DNA from: Streptomyces phaeofaciens
GTDB lineage: Bacteria > Actinomycetota > Actinomycetes > Streptomycetales > Streptomycetaceae
Assembly (NCBI RefSeq): GCF_014648915.1
Contig: NZ_BMSA01000008.1
Span: 124,001 to 188,000, forward strand
Direction: 5' to 3'
DNA: 64,000 nt
Both the position numbers and the translations under genes were made by a program. The notes beneath the pieces were generated by a model that worked only from the letters and a program-made list of their open reading frames with translations, had not been told where the DNA came from and searched no databases. Shown here in pieces: positions 34,470 to 42,497 of this stretch (positions are counted from its first letter, which is position 1; every line of letters starts with the position of its first letter).

Positions 34470-37385
34470 ATGGATCCCGCACGCAGACGCCGCGGGGCGC
34501 GGCGCCTGTGGACCGCCGCCGTGGCGGCCCTCGCGCTCCCCCTCGCCATGCTGAGCACGACCTCGACGCCCGCCCGGGCGGCGGCGCTCCAGTGCAGCGT
34601 CGACTACAGGACCAACGACTGGGGTTCCGGCTTCACCGCGGACCTGACGCTCACCAACCGCGGTACGGACCCGATCAGCGGCTGGACGCTGACGTACGCC
34701 TACGCGGGCAACCAGAAGCTGACCAACGGCTGGAACGGGACCTGGTCGCAGTCCGGTCAGCAGATCACGGTGAACAACGCCACCTACAACGGGACGATCG
34801 CCGTCGGCGCCGCGGTGAGCACGGGCGCGCAGTTCACCTACAGCGGCACCAACGCCGCCCCCGCCGGCTTCGCGATCAACGGCACCACCTGCGTCGGCGC
34901 CCACCAGCCGCCGGTGACCGTGCTGACCAGCCCGGCCGCGGGCGCCGTCTACACCCAGGGTGACGCGGTGCCGCTCGCGGCGACCGCGGCGGCCGCCGAC
35001 AACGCGACCATCTCCAAGATCGAGTTCTACGACGACACGACCCTGCTGGGCACGGACACGAGCGCGCCGTACTCGCTGTCGGCCACCGGCCTGGCCGTGG
35101 GCAGCCACTCCCTGGTCGCCAAGGCGTACGACAGCCTGGGCGCGTCGGCGTCGTCGACCCCGGTCGGCATCACGGTCGCCTCGGGACCGGCCGTGGTCGC
35201 CTCCACGAACCAGCTGGCCGTGCAGCAGGGCAGGACGGGCACCTACACGCTGAAGCTGTCGACCCAGCCGTCGGCGAACGTGACCGTCACCACCGCCCGC
35301 ACCGCCGGCAACACGGGCCTGACGGTGACGGGCGGGGCGAGCCTCACCTTCACACCGTCCAACTGGAGCACCGCCCAGAACGTGACCCTCACGGCCAACG
35401 CCACCGGCACCGGCGCCGCGACCTTCGAGTCGACGGCCACCGGACACGCGAAGGCCTCGGTCACCGCCACCGAGATCGCGGGCGCCAAGGCGTACGACGC
35501 CCGGTTCCTCGACCTCTACGGCAAGATCACCAACCCGGCGAACGGCTACTTCTCCCCCGAGGGCATCCCGTACCACTCGGTCGAGACGCTGATCGTCGAG
35601 GCCCCCGACCAGGGGCACGAGACCACCTCCGAGGCCTACAGCTACCTGCTCTGGCTACAGGCGATGTACGGCAAGATCACCGGCGACTGGACCAAGTTCA
35701 ACGGCGCCTGGGACATCATGGAGAAGTACATGATCCCCACCCACGCCGACCAGCCGACCAACTCGTTCTACAACGCCTCCAAGCCGGCGACGTACGCGCC
35801 CGAGCTGGACACTCCGAACGAGTACCCGGCGAAGCTGGACACCGGTGTGTCCGTGGGATCCGATCCCCTCGCCGGTGAACTGAAGACCGCGTACGGCACG
35901 GACGACGTCTACGGCATGCACTGGCTCCAGGACGTGGACAACGTCTACGGCTACGGCAACTCCCCCGGCAAGTGCGAGGCCGGCCCGACCGACACCGGCC
36001 CGTCGTACATCAACACCTTCCAGCGCGGCGCGCAGGAGTCGGTGTGGGAGACGGTGCCGCAGCCGACCTGCGACGCCTTCAAGTACGGCGGCACGAACGG
36101 GTATCTGGACCTGTTCACCGGAGACGCGTCCTACGCCAAGCAGTGGAAGTTCACCAACGCCCCCGACGCCGACGCACGGGCCGTGCAGGCCGCGTACTGG
36201 GCGGACATCTGGGCCGAGGCGCAGGGCAAGGGCGGTGACGTCTCCGCGACCGTCGGCAAGGCCGCGAAGATGGGCGACTACCTGCGCTACGCGATGTACG
36301 ACAAGTACTTCAAGAAGATCGGCAACTGCGTCGGACCGACCGCCTGCCCGGCCGGCACCGGCAAGGACGCCTCGCACTACCTGCTGTCCTGGTACTACGC
36401 CTGGGGCGGCGCCACGGACACCAGCGCCGGCTGGGCCTGGCGGATCGGATCGAGTCACACCCACGGCGGCTACCAGAACCCCCTGGCCGCCTACGCGCTC
36501 AGCAGCTACGCCGACCTGAAGCCCAAGTCGGCGACCGGACAGGCGGACTGGGCGAAATCGCTGACCCGGCAGCTGGAGTTCTACCGCTGGCTCCAGTCGA
36601 ACGAGGGCGCCATCGCGGGCGGGGCGACGAACAGCTGGGCGGGCCGCTACGCGACTCCCCCGAGCGGCACGTCGACCTTCTACGGCATGTACTACGACCA
36701 GCAGCCCGTCTACCACGACCCGCCGTCCAACCAGTGGTTCGGCTTCCAGGCGTGGTCGATGGAGCGGGTCGCCGAGTACTACCAGCAGACGGGGAACGCG
36801 AGCGCCAAGGCGGTCCTCGACAAGTGGGTCGACTGGGCGCTGTCCAAGACCACCGTCAACCCGGACGGCACCTTCCTGATCCCCTCCACGCTCCAGTGGT
36901 CGGGCCGGCCCGACACCTGGAACGCGTCGAGTCCCGGCGCCAACACGGGACTTCATGTCACCGTCGCCGACTACACCAACGACGTCGGAGTGGCCGCCGC
37001 GTACGCCAAGACCCTGACGTACTACGCCGCCAAGTCCGGTGACACGGAGGCGAAGACGACGGCGAAGGCGCTCCTGGACGGCATGTGGACCCACAACCAG
37101 GACGCCCTGGGCATCGCGGTCCCGGAGACCCGCGCCGACTACAACCGGTTCGACGACGGCGTGTACGTCCCGAGCACCTTCAGCGGCACCATGCCGAACG
37201 GCGACCGGATCAACAGCTCCTCGACCTTCGCCTCGCTGCGGTCCTTCTACGAGGACGACCCGGCCTGGTCGAAGATCGAGAGCTATCTCGCGGGCGGCGC
37301 CGCGCCCGTGTTCACGTACCACCGGTTCTGGGCCCAGGCGGACATCGCCCTGGCCATGGGCTCGTACGCGGAGCTGCTCGAGTAG
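34470..37385 (+). CDS. Secreted GH48 cellulase with CBM2
   Basis: A 971-aa protein starting MDPARRRRGARRLW after AAGGAGG; the longer upstream frame crosses the CebR promoter and is rejected. It has a twin-arginine-rich signal peptide (about 1-37), a CBM2 (39-140), an Ig-like module (about 145-235), a second beta-sandwich (about 240-335) and a GH48 domain (345-971). The acid glutamate region is HETTSEAYSYLLW (near 383), followed by family blocks DVYGMHWLQDVDNVYGYGN and FGFQAWSMERVAEYYQQTGN. GH48 enzymes are processive cellobiohydrolases working from the reducing end, complementary to the GH6 enzyme encoded opposite. Confidence 0.94.
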   Translation: MDPARRRRGARRLWTAAVAALALPLAMLSTTSTPARAAALQCSVDYRTNDWGSGFTADLTLTNRGTDPISGWTLTYAYAGNQKLTNGWNGTWSQSGQQITVNNATYNGTIAVGAAVSTGAQFTYSGTNAAPAGFAINGTTCVGAHQPPVTVLTSPAAGAVYTQGDAVPLAATAAAADNATISKIEFYDDTTLLGTDTSAPYSLSATGLAVGSHSLVAKAYDSLGASASSTPVGITVASGPAVVASTNQLAVQQGRTGTYTLKLSTQPSANVTVTTARTAGNTGLTVTGGASLTFTPSNWSTAQNVTLTANATGTGAATFESTATGHAKASVTATEIAGAKAYDARFLDLYGKITNPANGYFSPEGIPYHSVETLIVEAPDQGHETTSEAYSYLLWLQAMYGKITGDWTKFNGAWDIMEKYMIPTHADQPTNSFYNASKPATYAPELDTPNEYPAKLDTGVSVGSDPLAGELKTAYGTDDVYGMHWLQDVDNVYGYGNSPGKCEAGPTDTGPSYINTFQRGAQESVWETVPQPTCDAFKYGGTNGYLDLFTGDASYAKQWKFTNAPDADARAVQAAYWADIWAEAQGKGGDVSATVGKAAKMGDYLRYAMYDKYFKKIGNCVGPTACPAGTGKDASHYLLSWYYAWGGATDTSAGWAWRIGSSHTHGGYQNPLAAYALSSYADLKPKSATGQADWAKSLTRQLEFYRWLQSNEGAIAGGATNSWAGRYATPPSGTSTFYGMYYDQQPVYHDPPSNQWFGFQAWSMERVAEYYQQTGNASAKAVLDKWVDWALSKTTVNPDGTFLIPSTLQWSGRPDTWNASSPGANTGLHVTVADYTNDVGVAAAYAKTLTYYAAKSGDTEAKTTAKALLDGMWTHNQDALGIAVPETRADYNRFDDGVYVPSTFSGTMPNGDRINSSSTFASLRSFYEDDPAWSKIESYLAGGAAPVFTYHRFWAQADIALAMGSYAELLE

Positions 37386-37428
37386 TCCCCGCTGGGCCCG
37401 TCGGCCGGGCCTGGCTCCGCGTACCGCG

Positions 37429-37463
37429 CCGGGCGGCCCCTTCCCGCATGGGGGGCCGCCCGG
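37429..37463. terminator. Terminator-like hairpin after GH48
   Basis: A 12-bp perfect stem (37429-37440 with 37452-37463) with an 11-base loop lies 44 bases after the GH48 stop and before GH74. It may end most GH48 transcripts and lower GH74 expression. Confidence 0.7.
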
Positions 37464-37523
37464 TCGTCGCACGTCTCGCACATTCCCCCCGCACACATGG
37501 CTTCGCGAGGAAGGACCCCCACC

Positions 37524-39938
37524 GTGCGAAGAACCCGCATCCTCACGGCCGTACTGGCGCTCGCCGCCGGCCTGGTCGCGGGCAGCCCGCCCGCGCTGGC
37601 CGCGGACGGCAGCCCACGGACGACGCTCGCCGCCGAGTCGTACGCCTGGAAGAACGCCCGGATCGACGGCGGCGGATTCGTGCCCGGCATCGTCTTCAAC
37701 CGCAAGGAGAAGAACCTCGCGTACGCGCGCACCGACATCGGCGGCGCGTACCGCTGGCAGGAGGCGAGCAAGACCTGGACGCCGCTGCTGGACTCGGTCG
37801 GCTGGGCGGACTGGGGCCACACGGGCGTGGTGAGCCTGGCCTCCGACGCCGTCGACCCGAACAAGGTGTACGCGGCGGTCGGCACGTACACCAACAGCTG
37901 GGACCCCGGGAACGGGGCCGTCCTCAGGTCCGGCGACCGGGGCGCGAGCTGGCAGAAGACGGACCTGCCCTTCAAGCTGGGCGGCAACATGCCCGGCCGG
38001 GGCATGGGCGAGCGGCTCGCGGTCGACCCGAACAGGAACAGCGTGCTGTATCTGGGCGCGCCCAGCGGCAAGGGCCTGTGGCGTTCGACGGACTCGGGCG
38101 TGACCTGGTCGCAGGTGACGAACTTCCCGAACGTCGGCAACTACGCCCAGGATCCCAGTGACACCAGCGGGTACGCGTCCGACAACCAGGGCATCGTCTG
38201 GGTCACCTTCGACGAGTCGACCGGGACCTCCGGCACGGCGACGAAGACGGTCTACGTCGGGGTCACGGACAAGGACAACGCGGTGTACCGCTCGACGGAC
38301 GCGGGCGCGACCTGGTCGCGGCTGGCCGGGCAGCCCACCGGATACCTGGCGCACAAGGGCGTCCTGGACGCGGTCAACGGCTACCTGTACCTCGCGTACA
38401 GCGACAAGGGCGGTCCCTACGACGGCGGAAAGGGCCGGCTGCTGCGCTACGCGACGGCGACCGGGACCTGGACGGACATCAGCCCGGTGGCGGAGGCCGA
38501 CACCTACTACGGCTTCGGCGGGCTGACGGTCGACCGGCAGAAGCCCGGCACCGTCATGGCCACCGCCTACAGCTCCTGGTGGCCGGACACCCAGATCTTC
38601 CGCTCCACGGACAGCGGCGGCACCTGGACCAAGGCGTGGGACTACACCTCGTACCCCAACCGTGCGAACCGGTACACGATGGACGTCTCCTCGTCGCCCT
38701 GGCTGACCTGGGGCGCGAACCCGTCACCGCCCGAGCAGACCCCCAAACTCGGCTGGATGACCGAGGCGTTGGAGATCGACCCGTTCGACTCCGGCCGGAT
38801 GATGTACGGAACGGGTGCCACGGTCTACGGCACCGAGAACCTCGGCAACTGGGACAGCGGCGGCCAGTTCACCATCAAGCCGATGGTGCAGGGGCTGGAG
38901 GAGACCGCGGTCAACGACCTCGCCTCCCCGCCGACCGGGGCGCCGCTGCTGAGCGCGCTCGGTGACATCGGCGGCTTCCGTCACACGGACCTCACCAAGG
39001 TGCCGTCGATGATGTTCACCTCGCCGAACTTCACGACGACCACGAGCCTGGACTACGCCGAGACCAACCCGAACACGGTGGTCCGGGTGGGCAATCTGGA
39101 CTCGGGCCCGCATGTGGCGTTCTCGACGGACAACGGGGCCAACTGGTTCGCGGGCACCGACCCTTCGGGGGTGAGCGGGGGCGGGACGGTCGCCGCGGCC
39201 GCGGACGGCAGCCGGTTCGTGTGGAGCCCGGCGGGCACCGGCGTGCAGTACACGACCGGCTTCGGCTCCTCCTGGTCGGCCTCCAGCGGCATCCCGGCCG
39301 GGGCGACCGTCGAGTCGGACCGCGTCGACCCGAAGACCTTCTACGGCTTCAAGTCCGGTAAGTTCTACGTCAGTTCGGACGGCGGCGCGACCTTCACGGC
39401 CTCCGCGGCGAGCGGTCTGCCCAGCGGTGACAGCGTGCGCTTCAAGGCGCTGCCCGGCACCAAGGGCGACCTGTGGCTGGCGGGCGGGGCGAGCGACGGG
39501 GCGTACGGGCTGTGGCACTCCACGGACTCCGGCGCGACCTTCACCAGACTGTCGACGGTCGAGCAGGCCGACAGCATCGGCTTCGGGAAGGCGGCGACGG
39601 GCGCCTCCTACCAGACGCTCTACACCAGCGCGAAGATCGCCGGGGTGCGCGGCATCTTCCGCTCGACCGACAAGGGCGTGACCTGGACCCGGATCAACGA
39701 CGACGCCCACCAGTGGGGCTGGACGGGCGCGGCCGTCACGGGTGACCCGAGGGTCTACGGGCGCGTGTACGTGTCGACGAACGGCCGGGGCGTGATCTAC
39801 GGCGACACCTCCGACACCAGCGGCGGCGGCACCGACCCCACGGACCCGACCGACCCGACGGACCCCACGCCGACGGGCGCCTGCGCGGTGACGACACCAT
39901 CACCAACCAGTGGTCGGGCGGCTTCCAGGCGGACGTGA
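37524..39938 (+). CDS. Secreted GH74 xyloglucanase, CBM2 lost from frame by a one-base deletion
   Basis: An 804-aa reading frame with a GTG start (VRRTRILTAVLAL) behind AGGAAGGA. It has a signal peptide (about 1-29) and two beta-propeller domains with repeated ST.SG.TW blades, YARTDIGGAYRW and ALGDIGGFRH carrying the catalytic-type aspartates. A DPTDPTDPTDPT linker (about 770-787) follows. The CBM2 begins GACAVT and then shifts frame: one base is missing near 39893, and the remaining CBM2 reads in the next frame to 40195. The catalytic part is intact, so xyloglucan cleavage should survive even if the binding module does not. A sequencing error is an alternative explanation. Confidence 0.88.
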   Translation: MRRTRILTAVLALAAGLVAGSPPALAADGSPRTTLAAESYAWKNARIDGGGFVPGIVFNRKEKNLAYARTDIGGAYRWQEASKTWTPLLDSVGWADWGHTGVVSLASDAVDPNKVYAAVGTYTNSWDPGNGAVLRSGDRGASWQKTDLPFKLGGNMPGRGMGERLAVDPNRNSVLYLGAPSGKGLWRSTDSGVTWSQVTNFPNVGNYAQDPSDTSGYASDNQGIVWVTFDESTGTSGTATKTVYVGVTDKDNAVYRSTDAGATWSRLAGQPTGYLAHKGVLDAVNGYLYLAYSDKGGPYDGGKGRLLRYATATGTWTDISPVAEADTYYGFGGLTVDRQKPGTVMATAYSSWWPDTQIFRSTDSGGTWTKAWDYTSYPNRANRYTMDVSSSPWLTWGANPSPPEQTPKLGWMTEALEIDPFDSGRMMYGTGATVYGTENLGNWDSGGQFTIKPMVQGLEETAVNDLASPPTGAPLLSALGDIGGFRHTDLTKVPSMMFTSPNFTTTTSLDYAETNPNTVVRVGNLDSGPHVAFSTDNGANWFAGTDPSGVSGGGTVAAAADGSRFVWSPAGTGVQYTTGFGSSWSASSGIPAGATVESDRVDPKTFYGFKSGKFYVSSDGGATFTASAASGLPSGDSVRFKALPGTKGDLWLAGGASDGAYGLWHSTDSGATFTRLSTVEQADSIGFGKAATGASYQTLYTSAKIAGVRGIFRSTDKGVTWTRINDDAHQWGWTGAAVTGDPRVYGRVYVSTNGRGVIYGDTSDTSGGGTDPTDPTDPTDPTPTGACAVTTPSPTSGRAASRRT

Positions 39939-40195
39939 AGCTCGCCAACACGGGCACGAGCGCCTGGTCCGGCTGGAGTCTCGGCTGGTCCTTCGCGGGC
40001 GGCCAGACCGTCTCCCAGCTGTGGAACGCCGACTACACCCAGTCGGGCGCGGCGGTGACGGCGAAGAACGTCGGCTGGAACGGCAACGTGGCGGCCGGGT
40101 CGTCCGTGAGCTTCGGGTTCACGGGCAACTGGTCGGGATCGAACGCGAAACCGACCGCGTTCAAGCTGGGTGATCAGAGCTGCACGGTCGTCTGA
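39894..40195 (+). pseudogene. CBM2 module of GH74, out of frame
   Basis: From 39894 the second frame encodes TITNQWSGGFQADVKLANTG and the rest of a CBM2 through WSGSNAKPTAFKLGD to a terminal cysteine and stop. It has no own start before 39935 and no ribosome site. Restoring one base (a T giving the expected tyrosine in VTYTITNQW) joins it exactly to the GH74 frame. It is therefore the broken 3' end of the preceding gene, not a separate gene. Confidence 0.88.
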
Positions 40196-40285
40196 TCACC
40201 CAGGACGGCTGAGTACGCCTACTCATGAGGAGGTGCTCCCCTGTCGCGCAGGCTGGTCGCACACACCACCGAGAGGGAGTCACCC

Positions 40286-40585
40286 GTGCGTACGACCAGC
40301 CGCCCCCGCCTGCTGCCGCTCCTCGCCCTGGCCGGCCTGACCACCGCCCTGCTGACCGGCTGCTCCCTCGAGCAGGACGCCGTCTGCGCCGGCGGCCAGT
40401 ACCCGGTGCTGGCCGTGAACGACGCCGGATCCGACTGCGTCGACGACGGCGCGGAGCCGGCGCCGGGCTGGGCCCGCTATCCGCGGGGCAAGGTCCCCGA
40501 GCACGTCGACGACAAGTGGTACGAGTACTGGCGGACCCGGACCCTCGACGAGAACGGCCGGATCGTCGCGGCGCCGGAGGTGTGA
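40286..40585 (+). CDS. Small putative lipoprotein
   Basis: A 99-aa protein with a GTG start behind GAGAGGGAG. The signal sequence ends in the lipobox LLTGC (Cys26). The mature part is acidic, with two further cysteines (VCAGG and SDCVDDG), and ends PGWARYPRGKVPEHVDDKWYEYWRTRTLD. It resembles a widespread small Streptomyces lipoprotein of unknown role. It follows the cellulase locus but need not be related to it. Confidence 0.8.
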   Translation: MRTTSRPRLLPLLALAGLTTALLTGCSLEQDAVCAGGQYPVLAVNDAGSDCVDDGAEPAPGWARYPRGKVPEHVDDKWYEYWRTRTLDENGRIVAAPEV

Positions 40586-40768
40586 GCGGGCCGGACCTGG
40601 ACCTGTGGATCCTTCGAGCTCAAACGAGCGGCGGGAGCTGAGCGGCCGGCGGCGGAGTACGGTGTCGGTACCGAGTGCACCTCGCACGCCGCCATCCATT
40701 TCGGCGTCGCCCTCGGGGAACGGCAAGGCCGGAGCACATCGCGTCCGGTCGGAAATGAGCCGCCCCAC

Positions 40769-41941
40769 ATGAGTCTGATGAGCCTCGGAGTGCTCGCCTC
40801 CTCCCGTAAGGAGAACGAGTTCCGACTACCGCTGCACCCCAGCCACTTCGACCGGATCGCCCCGGACATACGCGAGAGGATCTTCCTCGAACAGGGCTAC
40901 GGTCGACGGTTCGGTGTCGCCGACGACGCGCTGCGACCACTCGTGGCCGGCCTGCGCTCCCGCGAGCGACTCCTCGCCGAGTGCGACGTCGTGCTGCTGC
41001 CCAAACCGATGCACGACGACATCGCCGCGCTGCACGAGGGCCAGGTGCTGTGGGGATGGCCGCACTGCGTGCAGGACGAGAAGATGACCCAGATCGGCAT
41101 CGACCGACGACTGACCCTGATCGCCTGGGAAGCCATGAACCACTGGACCTCCGCGGGAGCCTTCAGCGTCCATGTCTTCCACAAGAACAACGAGCTCGCC
41201 GGCTACTGCTCGGTGCTGCACGCCCTGCAGCTCGGCGGGCTGACCGGTAGCTACGGGCGCCGCCTGCGGGCGGTGGTCATCAGCTTCGGCGCCACGGCGC
41301 GCGGAGCGGTCACGGGCCTGGGCGCGATGGGGGTCACCGACGTCACCGTGCTCACCCAACGCGCCGCGGCAGCGGTGGCGTCACCGATGCCCTCGGTCGT
41401 GATGGGCCACTTCGAGGAGCAGGAGGACGATCCGTCGCGCCTGCGGGCGGTCACCGCGGCCGGTTCCGAGCCACTGGCGGAGTACCTGGCCGGGTTCGAC
41501 ATCATCGTCAACTGCGTCCTGCAGGACACCGACGCGCCACTCATGTTCGTCACCGACGAGGAACTCGCCCTCTTCCGGCCGGGAACCTTCTTCATCGACG
41601 TCGCCTGCGACGAGGGCATGGGCTTCGCATGGGCCCACCCCACCACCTTCGGCGAGCCCATGCCCTCGGTGGGGCCGGGCTGCCACTACTACGCGGTGGA
41701 TCACAGCCCGTCCCACCTGTGGAACTCCGCCACCTGGGAGATCAGCGAGGCGCTCCTTCCCTACCTGCGCAAGGTCATGAACGGCCCCGCGACATGGGAC
41801 ACCGACGTCACGATCGGAAAGGCCATCGAGATCCGCGACGGCGTCGTCCTGAACCCGAAGATCCTCTCCTTCCAGCGCAGGTCGGCCGCCTACCCCCACG
41901 CTGCCGAAGTCCCGGCGACGCCGCTGAGCTCGGAGGTCTAG
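40769..41941 (+). CDS. N5-(carboxyethyl)ornithine synthase-like (alanine dehydrogenase/PNT family)
   Basis: A 390-aa protein. The N-terminal AlaDH/PNT domain has LASSRKENEFRLPLHP and LPKP, then EGQVLWGWPHCVQDEKMTQIGIDRRLTLIAWEAMNHW, which closely matches N5-(carboxyethyl)ornithine synthases. An NAD(P)-binding Rossmann segment follows (VVISFGATARGAV). The known reaction is reductive condensation of pyruvate with ornithine or lysine. In actinomycetes such genes can sit in natural-product clusters, but no such cluster is visible here. Substrate use is inferred. Confidence 0.8.
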   Translation: MSLMSLGVLASSRKENEFRLPLHPSHFDRIAPDIRERIFLEQGYGRRFGVADDALRPLVAGLRSRERLLAECDVVLLPKPMHDDIAALHEGQVLWGWPHCVQDEKMTQIGIDRRLTLIAWEAMNHWTSAGAFSVHVFHKNNELAGYCSVLHALQLGGLTGSYGRRLRAVVISFGATARGAVTGLGAMGVTDVTVLTQRAAAAVASPMPSVVMGHFEEQEDDPSRLRAVTAAGSEPLAEYLAGFDIIVNCVLQDTDAPLMFVTDEELALFRPGTFFIDVACDEGMGFAWAHPTTFGEPMPSVGPGCHYYAVDHSPSHLWNSATWEISEALLPYLRKVMNGPATWDTDVTIGKAIEIRDGVVLNPKILSFQRRSAAYPHAAEVPATPLSSEV

Positions 41942-42060
41942 TAACGGGTACGCAGCCCGCTGTACACGGCGGACATGGCGTAGGCGTTGCAGCCGGCGAG
42001 TGAGCCGATGTCGACGATGTCGGCGACCTGGCGCGGAGCCTCGGCTGCGGGCCTCCTGCG
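41938..42060 (-). pseudogene. Possible short-chain dehydrogenase remnant
   Basis: The minus strand encodes AAEAPRQVADIVDIGSLAGCNAYAMSAVYSGLR and then stops. It resembles the SDR stretch from the strand before the catalytic serine (VADIVNISS-AG) to the catalytic tyrosine (AVYSATK), with the lysine lost. Upstream codons show no Rossmann motif. The fragment is short and its stop overlaps that of the preceding gene. Confidence 0.35.
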
Positions 42061-42497
42061 CGCGGGCAGCCGCATGGCCTCCCGTGGGGAGCCGGGAGGC
42101 GCGGCGGGCCTGCCTCCGAGCGGCAGACGGCAAGGGCCCAAGGGGATCACCCAGGGGGTGGAGCGGATCCCGTGCGCCAACGATGCACCACAATCGGCCA
42201 CAGGGATAGATCACGGCCGGAACTGATCGTTGTCGGTGCCACCAGCGGTGATGCCCCCACGATCACCAGGCTTGAGCACTACGGCCTCACCTGGACCGGC
42301 CCCGTCAGCACCCCGCGCGCCTCCGCCGCCGGTTTCGACCGGGCCGGCGCCGAGCACCGCATCACAGACCTCGAAGGCATGGATCTCCCCGGATCCTCCC
42401 CAGCGGCCTCCTGATGCCGTCGCGGCCCGCCTCTCCGTGTGACGGACAGGCAGGCCGCGATCAGTTCAAAACCCAAACGTTCGAGCAGGTCAGAGCC
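42061..42497. other. Degenerate stretch without a supported gene
   Basis: Several short frames exist; one on the plus strand (42172-42414) contains LIVVGATSGD and GLTWTG, faintly like NAD-binding proteins. None has a ribosome site or full domain. The whole 42-kb-side gap (41942-42497) looks like decayed coding DNA rather than a normal intergenic region. Confidence 0.4.

Noticed and set aside
35655..38354. An 899-codon minus-strand frame
   Set aside because: It is a shadow of the GH48 and GH74 genes, with Val/Arg/Gly-rich low-complexity translation.
39935..40195. Independent small CBM2 protein
   Set aside because: The missing N-terminal strand lies just upstream in the same frame and in register with the GH74 linker; there is no ribosome site. 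It is a frameshifted end of GH74.
40225..40641. 138-codon frame overlapping the lipoprotein gene
   Set aside because: It is Arg/Pro-rich and lacks a domain. The overlapping lipoprotein has a signal sequence, lipobox and ribosome site.
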